This document shows, piece after piece, positions 24,160-34,153 of a stretch of DNA of 64,000 nucleotides. The notes under the pieces were generated by a model, which saw only the letters and a list, made by a program, of their open reading frames with translations, did no database searches and was not told the origin of the DNA. Source of the DNA: Catellatospora sp. TT07R-123 (lineage in GTDB: Bacteria > Actinomycetota > Actinomycetes > Mycobacteriales > Micromonosporaceae); NCBI RefSeq assembly GCF_018327705.1, contig NZ_BNEM01000001.1:682001-746000 (forward strand), written 5' to 3'. The position numbers and the translations under genes were made by a program. How positions within the stretch are numbered: position 1 is the stretch's first letter; every line of letters starts with the position of its first letter.

Positions 24160-27100
24160 TCACTGGAGGTAGCAGATCTTCTGCTGGCCGGGCGCCGGGT
24201 CGCCGAAGACGGCGTTGCCGCAGGCCAGGTCGCCGGTGAAGGTGCCGTAAACGTAGCGTCCGGCGGCACCGTAGGCGACCTGGTGCGTACCGGTCATCAC
24301 GCAGGTCTTCGTCTCCGCCGCGCAGGGGGTCCAGGTGGTGACCGTCGGCGGGGGCGCCGCCAGGTAGCAGGCCTTGCCGGTGCCCGGAAGCGGGTCGCCG
24401 AACACCGCGTTGCCGCAGCTCGTGCCGCCGCTGAGGGTGGCATACCGGTAGGCGCCGGACGCGCCGTAGGCGACGGTGTTCACTCCGGCGAACGCGCAGG
24501 TGCCCGTCTCGCCCGCGCACCGCTGCCAGACACCGGTGGCCGGTGGTGCGACGCTCGCGTAGCAGGCTTTCGAGACGTTCTCGATCGGATCGCCGAACAC
24601 GGTGTTGCTGCAGACCACCGAGTTGGTGACGGTGGCGTAGGCGAACCTGCCCCGGGCTCCGAAGGCCACGGTGAACGTTCCGGTGCCCGAGCAGGTCCCC
24701 GTCTCCTGCGCGCACAGCGACCACGTGCCGGGCGGCGCCGCGCTGGGGGCGGGCGCGGGCGATCCGGTGAAGTGCCAGGTCCCGGAGCCGACGGTGTAGC
24801 TGGTCTCGGTCCCGCCGGCGGCGAGCTGGGTGGCGCCCGCCGGGCTCGCCGTGGCCTGCCCCTGGCCGAAGTTCGGCACCCGCACCGTCGCCACGGTGCC
24901 GACGGGAACCTTCACGTCGAGGGCGAGCTGCCCGCCGGTCACGGTCCAGGAGCTGGTGACGGTGCCGCGTACCGTGTCGACGGAGGCCGAAACCCGCTGC
25001 AGGCCCGCGGGGATCTGCGGGGCGACGGTCACCGTGCTGTAGCCGGGTCCGGTGGGCTGGATGCCGCCGAGGCGGGTGTAGAGCGAGGCGTTGATGCCGG
25101 CGAACATGGCATGGTCGTGGGTCTCCATGGACGAGTAGTACGTCCACTCCTCCCAGGACGTGGTGGCGCCCTTGCCGATCTCGAAGCCGAAACCCGGGTA
25201 GGTGGTCTGGTCCAGGATCGTCATGGCGACGTCGGTGCGCCCGATCGCGGCCAGGGCGTCCATCAGGTATCGCGTGCCGAAGATGCCGGTGTCGAGGTGG
25301 CCGCCGTTCCGGTTCATGATCGTGTCGACCAGGCGGGTGCCCACGGCGGTGACGTTCGGGGCCGGGACCAGGCCGAAGGCCAGGGGCAGCACGCTGGTCG
25401 TCTGGCGGCCGTCGCCGTAGCTCGCGCCGTCGGCGTTGAGGAACCGGGTGTTGAACGCCTGCTTGATGCGGTCGGCGAGCTGGTTGAAGTGGGTGGCGTC
25501 GGCGGTCTGGCCCAGCGCCGTCGCGGCCTTGGCGACGTCGACGGCCTGCAGGTAGGACAGCGCGGTGTTGACGATGGGCACCTCGCTGGTGCACGCGCCC
25601 GCGCTCGGGTTGCCCATGCCGCCGTTGGCGTTGGCGCTCAGGTCCGGCGGGCACCAGTCGCCGAACCCGGTCGACCAGATGAGTCCGGGCACGTTGGCGG
25701 CGTTGGTGTCGACGAAGGCCTTCATCGCGGGGTAGGTGGCCGCGAGCGTGGCACGGTCGCCGTACTGCTGGTAGAGGGTCCAGGCGAGGGTGACGCCGGC
25801 CCCGCCCATGTCGGGCTGCTGCGCGTTGCCGCCGTCGCTGGGCAGGGCCGTGCCGGGTGGCAGGTCCCGCAGGTAGTTGACGTAGAAGGGGTCCATGGCG
25901 AACTCGGTGGTCGAGGCGTCCTGGTAGGCCTGGACGTCCATGCCGGGCGGGGTGCGTTCGTCGCGTACGGGGGTGTCGGTGGGGGTGCTCATGGAGTTGT
26001 TGAGGATGGTCCAGCGGTTGTTGCGCCAGATCTGGTCGAGCAGGCTGTCGGAGGAGGAGAACGATCCGGTGGACACGACGTCGGCGTGCACGACGCGGCC
26101 GTCGAGGCTGGCCAGGGTCGGGGCCTGCGGGTAGCCGGTCACCTCGACGTAGCGGAAGCCGTGGTAGGTGAACCGCGGTTCGTAGGTCTCGGTGGTGCCG
26201 GTGCCGGCCAGGGTGTAGGTGTCGGTGGACACGGCGTTGCGGTTGGTGGTGGTGTCCAGGGTGCCGTCGGCGTTGATCTCCTCGGCGGTGCGCATCCGCA
26301 CGGTGGTGCCCGCCGGGCCCTGTACCCGCAGGCGTGACCAGCCGGCGATGTTCTGGCCCAGGTCGTAGACGTAGACGCCGGGCTTCGGCTGGGTGAGCCT
26401 CACCGGGGCGAGCGTCGCGGTGACCCGCAGCGGCGGCATCGTGTGGGCGGCGAGCCCGCCGGCGGGTGCGGTGGCGTTCACGACCGGCTGCCAGCCGCTT
26501 TCGTCGTAGCCGGGCTGGTCCCAGCCGTTCTGCTCCTGGCGCGCGTCGTAGGTCTCGCCGCCGTAGATGTCGTTGGCGGTGATGGGGCCGGTCGAGGACT
26601 TCCAGCTGCCGTCGGTGGTCACGGTCTGGCGGGTGCCGTCGGTGTATCGCACATCCAGCAGCAGGAGTGCCTGCTTGGGCCCGGTCCAGCGGAAGCCGTA
26701 CTGGCTGAAGGTCGGGCCGTAGCCGTTGCCCAGCCACAGCCCTGCCGCGTTGGCGCCCGGCCGCAGGGCGCCGGTCACGTCGTAGGTGCTGTAGAGGGCA
26801 CGCCGGTCGTAGGGCGTGCTGGCCGGGGCCAGGACCTGATCGCCGACCTTGGCGCCGTTGAGGCGCAGTTCGTAGCAGCCGAGCCCCAGGACGTAGGCCC
26901 GCGCTCGGGCGACGGTCTTGGCCCCGTCCACGGTGAAGGCTCGGCGGAGTCTGCGGGCGCCGGTGCCGGTGGCGCTCGGGCTGATCCACTGGGCGCCGTT
27001 CCAGTCCTGAGTGGTGAGCAGGCCCGTCTCCCATTGCGCGGCCGGGCTCCAGGAGGAGACGGTGCCGTTGGCGTCCCAGACCTGGACTTTCCAGTGATAG

Positions 27101-27492
27101 GTGACGGTCGCCTGCGGGGTCGGGCCGCCGTAGGCGACCGCGACCGAGTCGCCGCTGATGACCTTGCCGCTGTCCCAGACGTCGCCGACCCCGGCGTCGA
27201 GCTGGGTCATGCCGCTCGCGACCAGCACCCGGTAGGCGGTCTGGCGTTCGCCGTTGACCGATGAGGTCAGTTTCCAGCTGAGGCTGGGGTGGGTTTCGTC
27301 GGTGCCCAGCGGGTTCGTCGTGTAGTCGACCTGAAGACCGGCCACCGAGACCTCAGGCGCCGCGGCTGCCGCCGGGACGGTCGGCGTGAGGGTCAGGGAT
27401 GCGGCGATCAGGCTGAGCACGGCGAGGCCACGCAGACAGGCGCGCAGCCCGGCCTTGACGGGGGCACGATGAGTGGCGATCGCATCGGGCAT
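24160..27492 (-). CDS. Secreted GH78 alpha-L-rhamnosidase with triple C-terminal repeat
   Basis: The 1110-residue protein has a signal peptide (about 1-42), an N-terminal fibronectin-like domain, the rhamnosidase beta-sandwich (WISPSATGTGARRLRRAF region) and the (alpha/alpha)6 barrel with DERTPPGMDVQ, where the acidic residues match the GH78 catalytic region. A C-terminal beta domain follows. The last 191 residues are three copies of a roughly 62-residue cysteine repeat. It removes terminal L-rhamnose from plant or bacterial polysaccharides and glycosides. A perfect LacI-type operator lies 60 bp upstream, which suggests substrate induction. Confidence 0.9.
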   Translation of the reverse strand: MPDAIATHRAPVKAGLRACLRGLAVLSLIAASLTLTPTVPAAAAAPEVSVAGLQVDYTTNPLGTDETHPSLSWKLTSSVNGERQTAYRVLVASGMTQLDAGVGDVWDSGKVISGDSVAVAYGGPTPQATVTYHWKVQVWDANGTVSSWSPAAQWETGLLTTQDWNGAQWISPSATGTGARRLRRAFTVDGAKTVARARAYVLGLGCYELRLNGAKVGDQVLAPASTPYDRRALYSTYDVTGALRPGANAAGLWLGNGYGPTFSQYGFRWTGPKQALLLLDVRYTDGTRQTVTTDGSWKSSTGPITANDIYGGETYDARQEQNGWDQPGYDESGWQPVVNATAPAGGLAAHTMPPLRVTATLAPVRLTQPKPGVYVYDLGQNIAGWSRLRVQGPAGTTVRMRTAEEINADGTLDTTTNRNAVSTDTYTLAGTGTTETYEPRFTYHGFRYVEVTGYPQAPTLASLDGRVVHADVVSTGSFSSSDSLLDQIWRNNRWTILNNSMSTPTDTPVRDERTPPGMDVQAYQDASTTEFAMDPFYVNYLRDLPPGTALPSDGGNAQQPDMGGAGVTLAWTLYQQYGDRATLAATYPAMKAFVDTNAANVPGLIWSTGFGDWCPPDLSANANGGMGNPSAGACTSEVPIVNTALSYLQAVDVAKAATALGQTADATHFNQLADRIKQAFNTRFLNADGASYGDGRQTTSVLPLAFGLVPAPNVTAVGTRLVDTIMNRNGGHLDTGIFGTRYLMDALAAIGRTDVAMTILDQTTYPGFGFEIGKGATTSWEEWTYYSSMETHDHAMFAGINASLYTRLGGIQPTGPGYSTVTVAPQIPAGLQRVSASVDTVRGTVTSSWTVTGGQLALDVKVPVGTVATVRVPNFGQGQATASPAGATQLAAGGTETSYTVGSGTWHFTGSPAPAPSAAPPGTWSLCAQETGTCSGTGTFTVAFGARGRFAYATVTNSVVCSNTVFGDPIENVSKACYASVAPPATGVWQRCAGETGTCAFAGVNTVAYGASGAYRYATLSGGTSCGNAVFGDPLPGTGKACYLAAPPPTVTTWTPCAAETKTCVMTGTHQVAYGAAGRYVYGTFTGDLACGNAVFGDPAPGQQKICYLQ
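24163..24735 (-). repeat. Three tandem cysteine-rich repeats at the C-terminus of GH78
   Basis: Three units of 61-65 residues share W-x-x-C-A-x-E-T-x-T-C, (A/V)-x-(F/Y)-G-A, C-x-N-(T/A)-V-F-G-D-P and K-x-C-Y. Each has four cysteines, probably two disulfides. I recall the repeat in other actinobacterial secreted hydrolases but cannot name it. Confidence 0.8.
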
Positions 27493-27552
27493 GACGGCGA
27501 TCTCCTTCCAGACGTCCGAGCGGTGGACTGGATCGGTGACGCGGACACCAGC

Positions 27553-27570
27553 TATTGAAACGTTTCAATA
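27553..27570. promoter_or_regulatory. LacI-family operator
   Basis: TATTGAAACGTTTCAATA is a perfect 18-bp palindrome with the central CG of LacI/GalR-family sites (core GAAACGTTTC). It lies in the promoter region of the rhamnosidase. Confidence 0.8.
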
Positions 27571-27813
27571 TATTCAGTTGGGCCAATGTTGCGCGGATTT
27601 CGGCGCGATGTCAAGGCACCTTGAGGTCCACTCGTGGCTCAGCTCGGCCGGTAGGAGCAGCGGACCCCGGTCCGCACCGCCGCCCGCGGCTCCTCGCGCG
27701 CTGGCCGCCACATCCGCGCTGATGGACGACGGCACCGCCACCCGGATCAGCAGTGGAGCACGCGGTAGTGTCCTCTTGAGGCCGATCGGCGGTGAGCGAT
27801 GCAGGTGGTGTGA

Positions 27814-28985
27814 TCATCGCGAGGGTCGTGTGCGGGTGCGGAGGCGGGCGGCGATTGCCGTCGCGGTTGCGGCGGCTGTGAGAGGCAGAGACGCGGCTGG
27901 CAAGATCCCGAGCCGGTCGACGGTGGCTCCGGCGAGCGCGGACCCGGCCGCCCCACCCACGGCGAGCGCGGTGGACAGCCAGGTGAACGCCTCGGTCCGG
28001 TTCGCCGATGGGGTTGTGTCGTTGACGAGGACGTAGCTGGCTGCAGCGACCGGGGTGAGGAACAGGCCCGCGAAACTGAACGCTGCCGCGGTCGCGACGA
28101 GCGATCCGTCGGTGACTGCCGCGATGAGCGTCGGCACGGCCAAAGCGGTGGCCAGCCGCGCCAAGGCGAGCGGGAAGTCGGCTTCGGCTCGGCGGAGACT
28201 GCCGAGCACACCGCCGCAGATCCATGCGGCCAGCAGCAGTCCGCCCATGTCGGGTGCGCCGGCGTGGGTGGCCAGCCCGGGCAGGACCACCGGCATGGCC
28301 CCGAACACGAGGCCCTGAACCGCTGTGGCGGCGATAAGGACCCGAAGGCGCGGGGCGCGCAAGGCGCTGCCGGTGTGGTGTGGCCGATCCGCTGCGCCGG
28401 CGTCGATTCGTGCGGCGTGATAGACGAATGCGATCGAGCCGGACAGCGTCGCTGCTGCGGCGGTCCATACTGCGGCGGCCGGTCCGGCCAAGACCATCAG
28501 CATCGTGGCCAGTAGCGGCGCGATGAGCAGCAGGACCTGCTGGATCAGGGACTCTGCCCGATATGCTGTGCGGGCCGGGGTGCCGGCCGCGACGAGCCGC
28601 GGCCACAGGACCTTCATGCTGCCGGAGATGGGCGGGAACCCGACCCCGCGAGCAGGGCACAGCAAAGCAGCGCACCGAATGGCGCATGCCGCGTTGCCAG
28701 GACCGGCAGAAGGGTGAGTGCCGCCGCATACAGCATGGCTGATGGCAGGAGCACCCGGCCGCGCTCGTACCGGTCGAGTAGGCGGCCCTGCATGGGCGTG
28801 GACACGGCGTCGCCGAACGCGGTCGCGGCGGCGATCACGCCGGCGGCGGCGTAGGAGCCGGTCGTCTGGTGTATCAATGTCACGACGGCCAACGGCGTGA
28901 TGCCCTTGGGCAGTCTGGCGATCAGGGAACTGCCGGCAACCGGAAACGCACGGCGGGTGAAGATCACGGACAGTACGGCAGGCAC
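27814..28985 (-). pseudogene. MFS transporter split by a one-base frameshift
   Basis: The gene starts with GTG at 28985 (GAGGTG upstream) and runs in one frame through helices 1-4 with the MFS motif GRLLDRYERGRVLL. It reaches LLCCALLAGSG, after which it leaves the family pattern. The expected continuation GVGFPPISGSMKVLWPRL is in another frame and carries helices 5-12 to the stop at 27814. Restoring one G in the run at 28644-28647 rejoins both parts into about 390 residues. Either the gene is inactivated or the base is a sequencing error. Substrate unknown. Confidence 0.75.
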
Positions 28986-29269
28986 GGCAACACCTCGGGA
29001 TAGACGCGGGCACGACGAAGCGTGCCGACGTAACCCCCCAGGATTTTGTCCTTCAAGGTGTCCGCCTTGCGGCGGTCGCGACGCTCGGACCAGTCCCGGA
29101 AGCTGCCCGGCGGAACCCTAGTCGCACATCGGTCGACGACAGCAGCCTACCGTGACGGACGTGAATGCGCGTCACTGTCTGTGCTGGTCGCGTTCAACGT
29201 GTCGCCGCTCGGCGCCGATGACGATGCGGGTGCCGTCGTGGTGGAGGCTGCGGTCGGGGCGGTCACGGC

Positions 29270-32200
29270 CTATCGCCGGTAGTGCGGGTCCGCGGCCCGG
29301 ATGTCGGCCTGCGTGCGGGTGAGTGGCCTGTCGTAAAGGTATCCCTGGCCGTAGCGGCAGCCGAAGTGCCGCAGGAGGTCGCGTTCGGCGGTGGTCTCGA
29401 TGCCTTCGGCGACGACGTTGAGGTCGAGGGCGTGCGCCAGGGTGATGATGATGTCGACGAGCGTCGCCTGCCGTGCGGAGGTGGTGGTCGTGCTGGTGAA
29501 CGACCGGTCGATCTTGAGGATGTCGACCGGGGACTGCCGCAGGTAGCTCAGGGCGGAGTAGCCGGTGCCGAAGTCGTCGATGGCGATGCGGATGCCCTCC
29601 CGGCGCAGTTCGGTGAGCGCCTGCCAGGTTTGGTCGTCGTGGTGCAGCAGCAGGCTCTCGGTGATCTCGAGCAGCAACCGCTGCGGGGGCAGCCCCGCAC
29701 CGTCCAAGGCCGCCCGGACGGTACGCGAGAAGTCGGGGTCGTGGAACTGGCTGACCGAGACGTTGACGCTGACGTACGGCGGCTGCCGGGGATGGTGTGA
29801 CCTCTGCCAGCCGGCCGCGGTCTCGATCGCGGCCTGCAGGACGTGGTGCCCGAGGGCGTCCATGAGACCGGCCTCCTCGGCGAGGTCGATGAACTGGTCC
29901 GGCATGAGCCGGCCCCGGGTGGGGTGGTCCCACCGCACGAGGGCCTCGAAACCGGCGACGGTATCGGTGGACAGCTCCACGATCGGCTGGTATTCGACGG
30001 TCAGGCTACGGCCTTCGATGGCCTCGCCGAGTTCGGTGCGCAGGACGACCCTGTCCAGCATCGCGTCGTGCTGGGCCGGGTCGTAGCGACGCCACTGGCG
30101 CTTTCCGCTGGACTTCGCAGCATACTGGGCCTGGTCGGCCTTGCGGAGCAGGGTCGCTGCGTCGATGCTGTCGCGGCTGGTGGCGATGCCGACGGAGACC
30201 GCTCCGGGCAGCATACGGCCGTCGACGAGAAACGGCTGCGCCATGGCGGTGACGATGTCGTCGGCGACGGCCTCGACTTCTTCCACCGAGGGCATGGCGG
30301 CGATGAGGGCTGCGAACTCGTCGCCGCCGAGGCGAGCGGCAAGGTCGCCGGGGCGTAGCGCGCCGCTCAGGCGGCGGGCGGCCGCCTGCAGGAGCGCGTC
30401 GCCGGTCTCGTGCCCGTAGCTGTCGTTGACCATCTTGAAGTCGTCGAGGTCGAGGTAGAGCACGCCGACGGTGGTGCCCGTGCGGTCTGCGTCGGCGAGG
30501 GCGGCCTGCAGGCGCTCGCCGAACAGCGACCGGTTGGCCAGCTCGGTGAGCGGGTCATGGTAGGCAAGGTAGGTCAGTTCGGCCTCCAGCTTGCGGCTGG
30601 CGGTGACGTCGCGCAGCGTCAGGACCCAGCCGCTGATCGTGGGATCGTCGCGGAGGTCCTGCCAGGACGTCTCGACGATCACCGTCGCCTGGTCCGGGCG
30701 GGCGACGGCCAGGTCCTGGCCTTCGGCGGGGCGGCCACGGGTGCCGGCGGTGTCCGCGACGGGCCGGCTCAGGGTGCTGAACTTCCGTCCGGCCAGGGCA
30801 TCGGTGCCGAAGGTCCGAGCGGCCGACGGGCTGGCGTAGCGGATGGTGTCGCGGTCGGGTTCCAGGATGAGGATGACGTCGGCGGTGTTGCGCACCAGCG
30901 TCTGGAAGTACTCCTCGCTGTGGCGGAGGTCGAGCTCGGCGGTGGTGTCGATGCGTTCGGCCGCGAGCGCGGCGTGCGCGGTGAGCAGTTGGACGGAGGT
31001 CTGGATCTGGGCGAGCCCCGATTCGGCCGCACCGACCACGAGTGCGCCGTTCTCGGTGGGCGACGCGCGGTGTCCGGGAGTGGTGATCGGGCAGACGAGC
31101 GCGACCGGGTGCCGGCCCATCCGGGTGCGTGCCCGGTCCGGCAGGTCGCGGACGTACAGCGGGCGGGCGTCGCCGTCGGGCAGTGCGGCCACCGCCGAGG
31201 GGCGGTCGGGGCCGGGCTGGTCGACGTAGGCCGCATACGCGGTGCCCGGTGGCAGGAGCCGCCCCGGGCTGTCGCGCAGGACGTCGAGGACGGCTTCGTG
31301 GTCGGCGGCGGTGAACATGGCGGCGCTGATGCCGTGGACGGCCTGGCTTCGGATGATCACGCCGCGATAGTCGTCGATGAGCCCGGTCAGCCGGATCAGC
31401 ACCAGGATCAACGTGAGGGCCGTGAACAGCAGCGCGGTGAGACTCTGCCGGGCGGCGCCTGCGGCGATGTCGGCGAAGAGCACGGCGAACGGCACGGCGA
31501 TGAAGGAGATCAGCAGCAGGCGGTAGCCGCGGCCGGGTTCCCTGCGGTCGACCGGCGCCGGTTCCGTCAGCCGCACCATGGACGGGTGCAGCGCGGCCAG
31601 ACCCCAGCCGAGGTAGAACACCACCCATCCCGCCAGCACCACGAACGACACCTGAGGATCGGGCCCGCTGCGGGCCACTGCCAGCACCAGGTCCGACGAC
31701 AGCTGCCCGGCCGCCGCCGCCGCGAGCATCAGCACGGCCGGTACGCGCCAGGCCACGAGGACGAGGCTGGCGGTGATCGCGAAGATGAGCACGTCGCACA
31801 GTGGGAAGACGAAGGCCGTCAGCCGTCCCTCCCAGTTGCCGGCGAAGTAGCCCCACTGCGGGAAGATGATGAACTTCCACACCAGCAGGCCGAGACCGCT
31901 GGTCAGGATCATGGAGTCGAGGATCAGCGTCCGGCCGCGGCCGATCATGCTGACCCAGGCGAGACCGGCCGTGCCTGCGGCGATGACCACTGTCGAGGCG
32001 AGGAACAGCAGGCTGGCCGGGCCGGTCGCCGCTGCCGGCGTGCCGACGGCGCCGACGTCGAGGTAGTAGACGATGCTGGCCGAACCGGACAGCCCCAGCC
32101 CTGCGGCGGCGAGCAGCCACGGCCATCGGCGGCGGGGCCTGTTGTCGCGTACGCCGACCAGAGCCGCCGCGACGGCGGCCGCGCCGAGCGCAGCCAACCA

Positions 32201-32284
32201 GACCAGCTGGTGCGCGCGCCAGATGAACAGCCCAGCGCCGGCAGTGACGACCACTGCCGCGTAGGCCCAGCACCGAACAGACAC
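29270..32284 (-). CDS. Membrane GGDEF-EAL protein (c-di-GMP turnover) with PAS
   Basis: I favour the GTG at 32284 because GGGGA lies nine bases upstream; a GTG at 32311 in frame has no ribosome site. The protein has about 1004 residues. The N-terminal 310 residues contain about ten hydrophobic helices. A GAF-like region and a PAS domain (about 470-590, with SEEYFQTLVRNTADVILI) follow, then GGDEF (signature RLGGDEF, inhibitory RPGD five residues before it) and EAL (EALVRWDHP, IDDFGTGYS, KIDRSF). Both catalytic signatures look intact, so it may make and degrade c-di-GMP. It is monocistronic. Confidence 0.88.
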   Translation of the reverse strand: MSVRCWAYAAVVVTAGAGLFIWRAHQLVWLAALGAAAVAAALVGVRDNRPRRRWPWLLAAAGLGLSGSASIVYYLDVGAVGTPAAATGPASLLFLASTVVIAAGTAGLAWVSMIGRGRTLILDSMILTSGLGLLVWKFIIFPQWGYFAGNWEGRLTAFVFPLCDVLIFAITASLVLVAWRVPAVLMLAAAAAGQLSSDLVLAVARSGPDPQVSFVVLAGWVVFYLGWGLAALHPSMVRLTEPAPVDRREPGRGYRLLLISFIAVPFAVLFADIAAGAARQSLTALLFTALTLILVLIRLTGLIDDYRGVIIRSQAVHGISAAMFTAADHEAVLDVLRDSPGRLLPPGTAYAAYVDQPGPDRPSAVAALPDGDARPLYVRDLPDRARTRMGRHPVALVCPITTPGHRASPTENGALVVGAAESGLAQIQTSVQLLTAHAALAAERIDTTAELDLRHSEEYFQTLVRNTADVILILEPDRDTIRYASPSAARTFGTDALAGRKFSTLSRPVADTAGTRGRPAEGQDLAVARPDQATVIVETSWQDLRDDPTISGWVLTLRDVTASRKLEAELTYLAYHDPLTELANRSLFGERLQAALADADRTGTTVGVLYLDLDDFKMVNDSYGHETGDALLQAAARRLSGALRPGDLAARLGGDEFAALIAAMPSVEEVEAVADDIVTAMAQPFLVDGRMLPGAVSVGIATSRDSIDAATLLRKADQAQYAAKSSGKRQWRRYDPAQHDAMLDRVVLRTELGEAIEGRSLTVEYQPIVELSTDTVAGFEALVRWDHPTRGRLMPDQFIDLAEEAGLMDALGHHVLQAAIETAAGWQRSHHPRQPPYVSVNVSVSQFHDPDFSRTVRAALDGAGLPPQRLLLEITESLLLHHDDQTWQALTELRREGIRIAIDDFGTGYSALSYLRQSPVDILKIDRSFTSTTTTSARQATLVDIIITLAHALDLNVVAEGIETTAERDLLRHFGCRYGQGYLYDRPLTRTQADIRAADPHYRR

Positions 32285-32442
32285 GTAGCATTGTCCCCGC
32301 TCGTAGGCCACGAAAAGGTGCGAACCGCCGAACCTTCGTATCGCCTCGTCAGGCCGCCAGCCCGCGGTGCCGTCCGTACCGGATCACCGTCCGGTGAACT
32401 GCGACCGCGACCGTGCTCGTACCCGCGCCACAGTCGTAAAGA

Positions 32443-33084
32443 TCATGCCGCGTGCGTGAAGCTCGTGATCTTTGAGCGCAACTGCCAGCCGAGACCCTCG
32501 TAGAGCGCACGTCCTTCCTCTGTCCCATGAAGTACGGCGGTCACACCCCCCTGGTCTATGGCTGCGGCAGCTAGTGCGTTCATCACCGCTGTGCCCAGGC
32601 CACGGCGCTGATGTGCGGGATCGGTGCCGACGCGATCCACGACGGCGACACCGTCCACCACGGCGGCGTATCCCGCCGCGACGACCTCGCCCTCGGAATG
32701 TACCCGCACGTTGATGACGCCCGCGTCGATCGTGGCGCTGAGGTCATAGCCGGCGGGCACGCTCGACGAGATCCGCCGCAGCGTGGTCGTCATGATTGGC
32801 TCTGGCGGGGTGCTCTGCCAGGACAGCCCGAGCAGGGTGGCCACCGCGTCCTCGGCGGTGGCAACGATGATCACACCGTGCGGAGGGGTCGCGTCCTTCA
32901 CCGCGCTGCGCACCGCGTCGAGGTCGTCGCGAAACACCAGACAGCGGGCGCGGGTCTTCGGCCGGACCTCGTCGATCCGCAGGCCCCAAGGGGTCTCGAT
33001 GGGCACGGAGTTGCGCCTGACTGCGGCCAAACCCTTTGCCCAGCTGCGGAGTACGTCTGTTACTTCATGCGAGATCATCCGCAA
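32443..33084 (-). CDS. GNAT-family N-acetyltransferase
   Basis: The 213-residue protein (start at 33084, or ATG at 33078) has an N-terminal region of about 100 residues of unknown fold. A GNAT core follows with VVDRVGTDPAHQRRGLGTAV, where the Q/R-x-x-G-x-G/A motif binds acetyl-CoA, and ends YEGLGWQLRSKITSF. The target amine is unknown. The N-terminal extension with VPIETPWGLRIDEVRP is unusual for a simple GNAT and may be a degenerate second GNAT domain. Confidence 0.78.
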   Translation of the reverse strand: MRMISHEVTDVLRSWAKGLAAVRRNSVPIETPWGLRIDEVRPKTRARCLVFRDDLDAVRSAVKDATPPHGVIIVATAEDAVATLLGLSWQSTPPEPIMTTTLRRISSSVPAGYDLSATIDAGVINVRVHSEGEVVAAGYAAVVDGVAVVDRVGTDPAHQRRGLGTAVMNALAAAAIDQGGVTAVLHGTEEGRALYEGLGWQLRSKITSFTHAA

Positions 33085-33408
33085 GAGAGTACTCGTAGGT
33101 CAGAGGGCCGCCACCAGTCCGTCTACACGAACAGGGACAGGAGCAACCAGGAACGGCGGGCGCTCAAGTGTGACGAAGCCGGAGACGGCTGGCATCGAGG
33201 GCTTAGCGGGCCGCCCAGTGGGCAAGTGATGGCAAGTGGCCAACTCAAGGCTCAGGAACGTGACGCTGCGGGCGGTGGCACGCCGGCGCTGCGCGACGTC
33301 GATCCGCGATTGCTGACGGCGCACGTGACCCGCATGCTGGAAGCGATCACCGAACAACCCGCCTGACCCCGTCCGGCGAAGGTTGCACCTGGCCTCGAGG
33401 GGACGCCG

Positions 33409-33873
33409 ATGAGCATCCAGATTCGACGGACCGAGCGAGGTTGCGAGGCCGCATTCGTGAGCGGGCTGGAGTGGCTGTTCGACCCGCCCGGCAGCCGTCC
33501 TCCGAACTGGGACCGCCGGCAGGCCGTCGACCGTACCGCACAGCTCCTCGATCAGGAGAACGTGGCGCTGTTCGAGGCCCGATCCCAACAGGATCAGCTG
33601 GTCGGCGTGGCCAGCGTCTACGTGGACATCATGTCGGTGCGCTTCGGTCGTCGGGCCTCGATCGAGGATCTCGCCGTACACCCTGGGTGGCGTTCCCGAG
33701 GTGTCGGCGCCAGCCTGCTGACGGCGGCCAGGGCCTGGGCGCACGAGCAGGGCGCCGACTTCGTCTTCCTGGAGTCCGGCCTTGCCCGAGCAGATGCCCA
33801 CCGCTTCTACCTGCGCGAAGGTGCGACCCACTCGGCCGCGACGTTCAGGTGGACCATAGAACCCACCGCCTGA
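33409..33873 (+). CDS. GNAT-family N-acetyltransferase
   Basis: The 154-residue protein starts at an ATG with GAGGGGA upstream. The acetyl-CoA motif is IEDLAVHPGWRSRGVGASLL (about residues 84-103), followed by FVFLESGLARADAHRFYLREG near the C-terminus. This is a complete single-domain GNAT. The substrate cannot be inferred. It runs into a MATE-transporter relic. Confidence 0.85.
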   Translation: MSIQIRRTERGCEAAFVSGLEWLFDPPGSRPPNWDRRQAVDRTAQLLDQENVALFEARSQQDQLVGVASVYVDIMSVRFGRRASIEDLAVHPGWRSRGVGASLLTAARAWAHEQGADFVFLESGLARADAHRFYLREGATHSAATFRWTIEPTA

Positions 33874-34060
33874 CAATTGGCCGCGCACGGCTGACCTTCA
33901 CCTGCTACTGGCTGACAGGGCTTCCCACCGCCTGGCTCCTGTCAAACGCCGTCGACGCCGGCGCGTCCGGCGTATGGCTCGGCCTGCTCATCGGCTTGGC
34001 CACCACGGCGCTGCTGCTTTGGCGGCGCTTCCGTTCATCGCTGGCCGCCAGAGCCGAACC
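33870..34060 (+). pseudogene. MATE efflux transporter, C-terminal relic
   Basis: In the +1 frame relative to the GNAT gene, about 60 residues read YWLTGLPTAWLLSN, then GASGVWLGLLIGLATTALLL and WRRFRSS. This matches the last two helices of MATE-family exporters. No upstream ten helices exist, so only the tail survived a deletion. Confidence 0.5.
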
Positions 34061-34153
34061 TGGCCCGATCTCGAGCTCTGGCATCACCCAAGTCGACCAA
34101 GGGCGTGCCGGATTCGAAAGTAAGGCAAGTGGAGTCGGAGTTGACTGGTGTGG

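Noticed and set aside
24134-27034. 966-codon minus-strand frame inside the rhamnosidase
   Set aside because: It is an Arg/His-rich alternative frame of the GH78 gene.
28990-29150. Minus-strand sequence reading SFRDWSERRDRRKADTLKDK
   Set aside because: Open but short, with no start; may be a gene tail, not enough to support a call.
33229-33366. Short plus-strand frame ending LLTAHVTRMLEAITEQPA
   Set aside because: Could be a gene tail, but there is no ribosome site, no start context and no recognised family.
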